From Candidatus Nomurabacteria bacterium (GTDB lineage: Bacteria; Patescibacteriota; Minisyncoccia; Phycocordibacterales; UBA9973), in NCBI GenBank assembly GCA_943356395.1, contig CALRFC010000028.1, forward strand, positions 1 through 9,464: a DNA stretch of 9,464 bases, given 5' to 3'. Under the pieces are notes generated by a model. The model ran no database searches, was not told the origin of the DNA, and saw nothing but the letters and a program-made list of their open reading frames with translations. This document shows positions 4,915-9,464 of this stretch, one piece after another. Within the stretch, counting starts at the first letter, position 1, and every line of letters starts with the position of its first letter. The translations under genes and the position numbers were made by a program.

Positions 4915-5010
4915 CTAGTGATACTGCCGCATCTCGCCCCGTAGCGAGCCGAGCGCGCATTCGGTGTGAGGGTCTGCTACTGGGGTTGTTATATAAAACG
5001 GTTTATTCAT
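4915..5010 (-). pseudogene. Upstream remnant or leader ORF copying the metG 5' end
   Basis: A 31-codon frame starts with the metG N-terminus MNKPFYITT, continues with the unrelated VADPHTECALGSLRGEMRQYH and stops at TAG (4915-4917), followed by an in-frame TGA. Its ATG at 5010 lies only 12 nt after the AI-2E stop, the spacing expected of an original operon partner, so this may be where metG once began. Spacing between the two ATGs is 126 bp, a multiple of three. It could instead be a leader peptide that affects metG expression. No protein function is claimed. Confidence 0.5.
4984..5010 (-). repeat. 27-bp repeat, upstream copy of the metG 5' end
   Basis: Begins exactly at the ATG and ends after the ninth codon; flanking bases on both sides differ from those of the metG copy. 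The 99 bp between the copies contain a hairpin (ATCACT and AGTGAT, 4906-4920) and short GC-rich inverted arms CTCGC and GCGAG (near 4934-4949). Confidence 0.9.
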
Positions 5011-5022
5011 TACTCAATCTGT

Positions 5023-6075
5023 TTATCCGATCTTTTCTTTTTCCTGTTCCTGATCGGAAAAATATTCGAGAAGAAAGACTGCGACCGGCACTGCGAGCAG
5101 GATTCCCCAGAAGCCGGCGAGCTCGGCGCCGATCAAAATAGAGAGAATGACGACGAGCGGCGAAATGCCGGCAACACGCTTCGTGATCGCCGGAGAGAGG
5201 ACATATGCTTCAAGATAATGCACCGCGGCATAGAATGCGGCGACGACTGTCATCAAAGCGATTCCGCCGTCAAGAAAAGCGAAGATGATTCCGGGCACGG
5301 CGGCGATGATGGAGCCGAATGGAATGAGCCCCAAGATCGCGGAGAACGCGCCGGCAAGGAGCGCATATTTCACGCCGACGATCGAAAGCCCGCCGAAGAC
5401 GATGAGCCCCAAAATTATTCCGAGAAGGAGCTGGCCTTCCACCCAGTGCCCGATTTTCCGTTCGGCGCGATGCCAGAGATCGATTGCATATTCTTCTTTG
5501 TTCTTCGGCGCGATGATCTTGATGAAATTCTCGATTCCGGATTCCTGCATCGAGAGATAAAAAGAAATGATGAAGAGGAGAAGGACATTCACGATGCTCC
5601 CGAAAATCGAACTGACCGCGGAAACGAACCCGCCGGAGAGATTTTCCAAAAGCGCCTGTCCGCGCGAAATGACGGTCGGGAGCGATGCGTCGTTTGTGAT
5701 GCTCGTGACAAAACGGCGCGCGTCGTTCACCGCTCCGTCGCCGATGAGCGCAGTCGCCTGCGGGAAATTCTTCGAGAGAAAAACAAGCGCGTCGGAGAGT
5801 TCGGAAATGAGGATCGGGACGAAGGTGTAGAAAATCGCGGCAAGCGCTGCGATGACGATGAGATATATGAAGATCACCGACACCACTCTGCCCATGCCGA
5901 TCTTCTTGAATTTGCGCACGCCGGATTCGACGAAAGACGCGCTGCCGATCGAGGGGAGCAGCACGAGAAAAATGCTTTTCAGATAAAAGACCGCGGCGAT
6001 GAGGATGGCGACGAGCGCGAGCCGGAGCCAGCTCTGTATTGAAATCGAAACGGGCATATTCTTATTGGGCTGCAT
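5023..6075 (-). CDS. AI-2E family transporter (PerM/TqsA-like) membrane protein
   Basis: A 350-aa polytopic inner-membrane protein of the AI-2E/PerM/YdiK family. Known members include autoinducer-2 exporters and Na+/H+ antiporters, so the substrate is not predictable. Hydrophobic segments lie at about 17-41, 64-88, 156-176, 214-234, 237-268, 270-292 and 303-338, with the family's long extracytoplasmic region near 90-155. Family signatures are present: LGLIPFGSIIAAVPGII (248-264), YLEAYVLSPAITKRV (287-301) and GFWGILLAVPVAVFLLEY (321-338). The frame is open to 6246, but those codons overlap the M16 gene and its terminator. ATG 6075 is chosen because the extended -10 puts +1 exactly on it; ATG 6057 is the alternative. 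The charged tail DQEQEKEKIG ends 12 nt before the metG 5' copy. Confidence 0.92.
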   Translation of the reverse strand: MQPNKNMPVSISIQSWLRLALVAILIAAVFYLKSIFLVLLPSIGSASFVESGVRKFKKIGMGRVVSVIFIYLIVIAALAAIFYTFVPILISELSDALVFLSKNFPQATALIGDGAVNDARRFVTSITNDASLPTVISRGQALLENLSGGFVSAVSSIFGSIVNVLLLFIISFYLSMQESGIENFIKIIAPKNKEEYAIDLWHRAERKIGHWVEGQLLLGIILGLIVFGGLSIVGVKYALLAGAFSAILGLIPFGSIIAAVPGIIFAFLDGGIALMTVVAAFYAAVHYLEAYVLSPAITKRVAGISPLVVILSILIGAELAGFWGILLAVPVAVFLLEYFSDQEQEKEKIG

Positions 6076-6081
6076 ATTTTC

Positions 6082-6090
6082 ATCGTAGCA
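6082..6090 (-). promoter_or_regulatory. Extended -10 promoter of the AI-2E gene, predicted leaderless
   Basis: TGCTACGAT on the minus strand (TGn plus TACGAT, 6082-6087). The +1, seven bases on, is 6075, the A of the ATG. It starts just after the T-run of the M16 terminator, so the two genes are separate units. Confidence 0.5.
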
Positions 6091-6091
6091 T

Positions 6092-6120
6092 AAAAAAGCC
6101 GCCTCGCGAAGCGGGGCGGC
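6092..6120 (-). terminator. Intrinsic terminator after the M16 peptidase gene
   Basis: On the minus strand GCCGCC and GGCGGC pair (6115-6120 with 6098-6103), enclosing CGC-TTC-GCG after one mismatch, followed by T6. It begins 4 nt after the TGA stop. Confidence 0.9.
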
Positions 6121-6124
6121 GGCA

Positions 6125-7393
6125 TCAAAGCACCAAGAGTTTTTTGAATTTTCTGACCGACCGGTGCGGGCCAATGACGGCGAGCGCCAGATTCTTCGTC
6201 GTGAAATATGTGTTTGCCAAGCGCATGATCTGCACCGGAGAAACATCGTTTACTTTTTTCTCAAACTCACTTCGGGATTCGATACTATTCGACAGAAGGA
6301 GATTCCTGCCGAAATATTCTGCCTTGTCGTAGGGGGTCTGCAAATCATTCCGGAATTCGCCGATGACCAATTTCTTGGCTTTGGATAATTCTTCGTACTT
6401 GACCTTTCTTTCGCGAAGACGCCTCAATTCCTCAACGATGATCGAGACCGAATCATGTGCTTTGTCATTGTCGGGATTCACGGAAATAGAAAGAAAACCG
6501 TGTTCTTGCGAGAGATCGCTCACACCGTCTATCTTATAGCACATGCCGTGCTTTTCCCTGACGGACATATAAATCCGCGAGCTCGTCCCTTCAGTCAGAA
6601 TCGCGGAGAGCACTTCAAGCCCGTGCGCATCAGTGTCAAAAAGATTCGTCGTCCGGATGCCGAGCGCGATGTGCGTCTGCTTGGTCTGCGAATACGACAG
6701 CACGATCTGATTGCGCCTCGGCTTCGTGTTTACCGGTTTTTTCTTGGGCGGATTTTCCAATTTCTCGAGCGAAGAAAATCTTTTCCTGATCCGCTCAAGA
6801 ACTTTTTCTTGATTGAATTTTCCGGAGACGACTACGAGCGCGTTTTCCGCGTGGTAATGGACATTCTTGAAACGAAGAAGGCTTTCGCATGAGAGCGACT
6901 GTATTATTTTCCTCGTACCCAAAATATCCCATCCTGCAGATTGATTCCCATAGAAAGCTGCACGCAAAAGATTATCTGCTCTGTCGGCAGGATCATCCTG
7001 ATACTTTTTCATCTCATTCAGGATGACGCGCTTCTCGTTGGCAATCCGCTTTCTCGGAAAAGTCGGGCGGATTACGAGATCGGACAGGATATCGATCGAC
7101 TTGAAAACGCTTCCGGGAAAATTATTGAGGATATAGAAACCGGTATACTCATATCCCGTGTATGCGTTCTGGTCGGAACCCTCATTTTCTATTGCTAGAG
7201 AGATTCCTCCGACTTCAGAAAAAGTGCTAGTAGACTGGTAGAGTGCGTGTTCAAGAAAATGCGCGTAGCCCTTTTCGGATGGCTTTTCATGTTCGGTTCC
7301 TACTTTCATCATAAGAACTGTTGCGGAGGTTTTTGCATTTGGGTCTTCGACAAGAAGCACTCGAACGCCGTTTGGCAATGTGTATTTTTTCAT
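6125..7393 (-). CDS. M16 family zinc metallopeptidase
   Basis: A 422-aa peptidase of the M16B type (processing-peptidase-like), with two homologous halves. The N-terminal half carries the inverted zinc motif HFLEH (H45, E48, H49) and the distal glutamate in VILNEM (E127, 77 residues after H49). So the zinc site looks complete, in the context YAHFLEHALYQST. The C-terminal half has the family's R-Y element in SSRIYMSVREKHGMCY (R279, Y286). No signal peptide is seen: the protein starts at the first strand (MKKYTLPNGVRVLL), so it is probably cytoplasmic, and its substrate is unknown. The start ATG 7393 follows a consensus-like promoter with a roughly 33-nt leader lacking a Shine-Dalgarno. The upstream region holds a 44-bp perfect palindrome, which suggests regulated expression. 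Confidence 0.93.
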   Translation of the reverse strand: MKKYTLPNGVRVLLVEDPNAKTSATVLMMKVGTEHEKPSEKGYAHFLEHALYQSTSTFSEVGGISLAIENEGSDQNAYTGYEYTGFYILNNFPGSVFKSIDILSDLVIRPTFPRKRIANEKRVILNEMKKYQDDPADRADNLLRAAFYGNQSAGWDILGTRKIIQSLSCESLLRFKNVHYHAENALVVVSGKFNQEKVLERIRKRFSSLEKLENPPKKKPVNTKPRRNQIVLSYSQTKQTHIALGIRTTNLFDTDAHGLEVLSAILTEGTSSRIYMSVREKHGMCYKIDGVSDLSQEHGFLSISVNPDNDKAHDSVSIIVEELRRLRERKVKYEELSKAKKLVIGEFRNDLQTPYDKAEYFGRNLLLSNSIESRSEFEKKVNDVSPVQIMRLANTYFTTKNLALAVIGPHRSVRKFKKLLVL

Positions 7394-7432
7394 GGTGTGA
7401 GATTTTTGAATGAACTAGAGAATTGACTGACT

Positions 7433-7461
7433 ATGGTAGAGAGTTTTATGTTTTTTGTCAA
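7433..7461 (-). promoter_or_regulatory. Sigma70-type promoter of the M16 gene
   Basis: On the minus strand, -35 TTGACA (7456-7461, perfect), 17-nt spacer, -10 TACCAT (7433-7438). Predicted +1 near 7426. A partial copy of the palindrome arm (7468-7481) ends 6 bp upstream of the -35. Confidence 0.75.
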
Positions 7462-7467
7462 ACACCA

Positions 7468-7481
7468 TTCCAGTTTTAGAA
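7468..7481 (+). repeat. Partial copy of the 44-bp palindrome arm
   Basis: TTCCAGTTTTAGAA matches TTCCAGTTAGTAGAA (7524-7538) apart from a one-base gap and one substitution. It lies next to the M16 -35 and may be a second binding site or a decayed duplicate. Confidence 0.5.
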
Positions 7482-7498
7482 GAAAAGTGGAAGAAATG

Positions 7499-7542
7499 AA
7501 TGTTCTACTAACTGGAACAGCTGTTCCAGTTAGTAGAACATT
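7499..7542. repeat. Perfect 44-bp palindrome upstream of the M16 promoter
   Basis: The 22-nt arm 7499-7520 (AATGTTCTACTAACTGGAAC then AG) is exactly reverse-complementary to 7521-7542, with no spacer and no mismatch. It is not followed by a T-run on either strand, so it is not a normal terminator. It lies between the glyS terminator and the M16 promoter. Confidence 0.95.
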
Positions 7543-7550
7543 AGAAAATG

Positions 7551-7585
7551 AAAAATGTCGCGTGCCGAAGGCGCGCGACATTTTT
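7551..7585 (-). terminator. Intrinsic terminator after glyS, possibly bidirectional
   Basis: AAAAATGTCGCG (7551-7562) pairs with CGCGACATTTTT (7574-7585) over 12 bp. The stem continues inward through GCC/GGC with a 3-nt loop. The symmetrical A/T tracts give a U-run on either strand. It starts 28 nt after the glyS stop. Confidence 0.92.
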
Positions 7586-7596
7586 CTTCCTGTTTT

Positions 7597-7624
7597 AAGC
7601 TAAAAGCAGAAAGCTATAAGCTTA
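7597..7624 (+). repeat. Degenerate 7-bp tandem array across the glyS stop (4 units)
   Basis: Plus-strand units AAGCTAA, AAGCAGA, AAGCTAT and AAGCTTA are contiguous. The TAG stop of glyS (7614-7616) and its last codons lie inside the array. Confidence 0.65.
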
Positions 7625-8963
7625 TCTTCCCCTTTATATATTCAATCAGCTTATCCTTGTGAATCCTCTCCTGCTTTCCCGTGTCGCGGTCGCGGATTGT
7701 TACGGTATCTTTATGTTCCGGATTTTCTCCGAGCGTATCAAAATCGATGACGATGCACCATGGCGTGCCGATCTCATCCTGTCTCCGATAGCGCTTGCCG
7801 ATGTTGCCGTTGTCATCCCACGCGACGCGGCCGAATTCCTTTTTGAGCATCGCAAACATTTCGCGGGCTTTCTCCACGAGCTCCGGCTTATTCTTCAGAA
7901 GCGGCGAAACGGCGCAAAGGACGGGCGCGATGTGGGGTTTTAATTTCAAATACGCGCGGACTTCGTCCCCCATCGTATCTTCCGTGTATGCTTCCATGAG
8001 CGTGAAGAGGACGGCGCGATCGACGCCGCCGGAACATTCTATGTCGAACGGAACGCACCGCTCTTTCGTCTCTTCATCGAAGTATCCCATATCGACGCCG
8101 GAAAATTCCGCATGGCGCTTCAAATCGTAATCGCCGCGGTGATGGATTCCCCACGCTTCTTTCCAACCGATATCGGGCATGTCGTATTCGATGTCCCAAG
8201 CGGCTTTCGCGTAGTGTGCGCGTTCGTCCGCCTCGTGCTCGCGCAAACGCAGGCTTTCTTTCTTGAAGCCGAGTCCGTAATACCATGCAAGCGCCATATT
8301 TTTCCATTCGTCAAAGATTTTCGCGGATTCTTTTTCATCCGGCTTCACATAATATTGGATTTCCATCTGCTCGAATTCGCGCTCTCGGAAAAGGAAATCG
8401 CGCGGCGTGATCTCGTTGCGGAACGCTTTTCCGATCTGTCCGATGCCGAACGGCAGTTTCGGATGCATCGAGTCCAAAATGTTCTTGAAATTCACCTGCG
8501 CGCCTTGGGTGATCTCGCCGCGCAGATACACCGGTGTCGCCGTCGCTTCGGTCGCGCCGAGCTTCGTTCCGACAAGCAGATTGAAAACGCGCGGCTCCGA
8601 CCATTCGACTTTTTCTTTCGGATGTTTTTTCTCGTGATCCTCTATCGCTTCGCTCTGATCTGCGCGAACGCGCTCGTGGCAAATCTTGCATTCAACAAGC
8701 GGGTCGGTGAAAAGTTCCGTGTGGCCGGACGCCTGCCAGACGCGCTCGGGCATGAGAATCGCCGCGGAAATCGGATAGATGTCTTCGCGTCCGCTTATGA
8801 ATTTCTGCCAGAAATATTGCTTGATATTGTGGCGAAGCTCGACGCCGAGCGGTCCGTAGTCGTATATGCCGGCGAGCCCGCCGTATATTTCCGAACCTTG
8901 GAAGATGAAACCGCGCCGCTTGCAGAGCGAAACAATCTTTTCCATCAGTGTATCTTTTTCCAT
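7614..8963 (-). CDS. glyQS: Glycyl-tRNA synthetase, single-chain dimeric type
   Basis: Class II synthetase that charges tRNA-Gly; this is the homodimeric archaeal/eukaryotic-like form also found in many bacteria, not the alpha-beta GlyQ/GlyS type. The 449-aa protein shows the N-terminal CKRRGFIFQGSEIYGGLAG (14-32), DYGPLGVELR (35-44), motif 2 at FRNEITPRDFLFREREFEQM (181-200), motif 3 in ECSGGVDRAVLF (309-320) and the C-terminal anticodon-binding domain from about 345, including RYRRQDEIGTPWCIVID (391-407). A C92-x2-C95 followed by H110-x3-H114 in the insertion after motif 1 resembles a zinc site. ATG 8963 is the first start after the promoter; Met7 is an alternative. The last codons and the stop lie in a heptamer array. 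It has its own promoter and a strong terminator. Confidence 0.96.
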   Translation of the reverse strand: MEKDTLMEKIVSLCKRRGFIFQGSEIYGGLAGIYDYGPLGVELRHNIKQYFWQKFISGREDIYPISAAILMPERVWQASGHTELFTDPLVECKICHERVRADQSEAIEDHEKKHPKEKVEWSEPRVFNLLVGTKLGATEATATPVYLRGEITQGAQVNFKNILDSMHPKLPFGIGQIGKAFRNEITPRDFLFREREFEQMEIQYYVKPDEKESAKIFDEWKNMALAWYYGLGFKKESLRLREHEADERAHYAKAAWDIEYDMPDIGWKEAWGIHHRGDYDLKRHAEFSGVDMGYFDEETKERCVPFDIECSGGVDRAVLFTLMEAYTEDTMGDEVRAYLKLKPHIAPVLCAVSPLLKNKPELVEKAREMFAMLKKEFGRVAWDDNGNIGKRYRRQDEIGTPWCIVIDFDTLGENPEHKDTVTIRDRDTGKQERIHKDKLIEYIKGKISL

Positions 8964-8972
8964 ATATTTTTC

Positions 8973-9000
8973 ACTCTACCTTAAATCGATTAATTTGCAA
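8973..9000 (-). promoter_or_regulatory. Promoter of glyQS with an almost absent leader
   Basis: On the minus strand, -35 TTGCAA (8995-9000), 16-nt spacer, -10 TAGAGT (8973-8978). Predicted +1 near 8966, only 3 nt before ATG 8963. The same hexamer TAGAGT serves tatD. Confidence 0.55.
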
Positions 9001-9036
9001 TTTTTTCATTAATTTTGCCTTTTGATATTTCAAATT

Positions 9037-9464
9037 TTAATTTCCTACCACTTTTCCGCTCAACGGATTCCCGCCGACTGTCGCGCGAAGCGGCGACTTC
9101 GTATCCGAAAGCGTGGCGTTCGTATAGGTATCCGCTCCGGAAAGGACGGTTTCGTTCGTCACATTCGGAATCGTATCGATCTGCGAGGTCGACGGCTTGA
9201 ATCCGATCTGAAAAGATGCGTTGCGATCCGCTCCGGAGAGACCCGTGCCCGCGAGTACTCTGCCTGCACGCCATGTGACCGTGCGCGAAGAGGTATCGTA
9301 AGAAATATTTTCCGCTGACGGATATGTCTTGTTCAGGAAATTCACATAGGTCGGAAGGATGGTTTTGACTTCAACTTGATTGGCTTCGTTCGAGCTGTTC
9401 GTGAGCGACCAAGTGACAGTATAAGTCGTTTGCTGTTCGGCTTTCGGCGGAACGGGACCGGTGT
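9037..9464 (-). CDS. C-terminal part of a repetitive surface protein (Ig/DUF11-like domain)
   Basis: The frame is open from the window edge to TAA at 9037-9039; about 141 codons are visible and the N-terminus is outside. The residues start TGPVPPKAEQQTTYTVTWSL and continue through TNSSNEANQVEVKTILPTYV and SSRTVTWRAGRVLAGTG to SFQIGFKPSTSQ. This is a beta-sandwich pattern like that of DUF11-type, cell-surface domains, and this GPvPP...TtYTvtW...N..LP..V form is common in large Parcubacteria exported proteins. An internal GTG (9345) is not a real start. There are no cysteines, sortase signal or C-terminal membrane anchor in the visible part. It ends 73 bp before glyQS, without a hairpin terminator. 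A surface location is inferred from the family. Confidence 0.8.
   Translation of the reverse strand, partial: TGPVPPKAEQQTTYTVTWSLTNSSNEANQVEVKTILPTYVNFLNKTYPSAENISYDTSSRTVTWRAGRVLAGTGLSGADRNASFQIGFKPSTSQIDTIPNVTNETVLSGADTYTNATLSDTKSPLRATVGGNPLSGKVVGN

Noticed and set aside
4885..4983. T-box riboswitch or tRNA gene before metG
   Set aside because: No specifier loop, antiterminator bulge, cloverleaf or CCA-like end could be drawn from this segment.
4915..5010. Recoded stop codons (UGA as Gly) joining the upstream metG copy to metG
   Set aside because: The frame contains a TAG as well as a TGA, and TGA is used as the true stop of the M16 gene and orphan B.
4966..6042. Plus-strand ORF of 358 codons
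   Set aside because: It is antisense to the AI-2E gene; its product is a run of charged residues (E, D, R) without domains, and the minus-strand frame shows a conserved family.
6076..6246. 57-codon N-terminal extension of the AI-2E gene
   Set aside because: These codons run through the M16 stop, its terminator and the AI-2E -10 element, and encode a non-family arginine/serine-rich sequence.
7390..7581. 63-codon minus-strand ORF overlapping the M16 start
   Set aside because: It is formed by reading through the glyS terminator and the 44-bp palindrome; composition is not protein-like and no start signal exists.
8112..8984. Plus-strand ORF of 290 codons
   Set aside because: Antisense to glyQS, whose motifs 2 and 3 are intact on the other strand; no recognisable protein features.
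1..9464. CRISPR array
   Set aside because: The only tandem repeats have a 7-bp period without spacers; no repeat-spacer pattern was found.

Overview
All supported genes in this window lie on the minus strand, so transcription runs from position 9464 towards position 1. The content suggests a Patescibacteria/CPR bacterium, probably Parcubacteria-like; this is inference. It rests on the C-terminus of a repetitive surface protein of a type common in that group, near absence of Shine-Dalgarno sequences, promoters placed almost on start codons, and many orphan small genes. TAA, TAG and TGA all end reading frames, so the UGA-to-Gly recoding of Gracilibacteria/SR1 does not apply.

In transcription order, the conserved part holds the C-terminal end of a surface protein (cut by the window edge), a single-chain glycyl-tRNA synthetase, an M16 zinc peptidase with an elaborate upstream region, an AI-2E/PerM family membrane protein, methionyl-tRNA synthetase (metG) and, after an interruption, a TatD metal-dependent DNase (cut by the window edge at its C-terminus). 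metG and tatD are neighbours in many bacteria. Here they are split by about 2.7 kb of AT-rich DNA holding a RelE/ParE-like toxin-antitoxin pair and four orphan genes. Three of the orphans (799-1272, 1396-1884, 2041-2532) have their own terminators and share a promoter and leader, as if they were one small regulon.

Non-coding structure is rich. It includes a perfect 44-bp palindrome next to the M16 promoter, a 17-bp operator-like palindrome over the -10 of the toxin-antitoxin promoter, and six hairpin terminators. A 27-bp copy of the metG 5' coding end lies 126 bp upstream of the metG start. Several degenerate 7-bp tandem arrays sit inside tatD or across the stop codons of other genes. Two genes, tatD and the AI-2E gene, have extended -10 elements spaced so that transcription should begin exactly on the start codon.

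The strongest candidates for something undescribed are the shared-leader orphan genes in the metG-tatD interval, the recurrent heptamer arrays (one of which matches an apparent 7-residue insertion in TatD), and the recombination-like scars at both ends of metG. I found no CRISPR array, rRNA, tRNA or insertion sequence.
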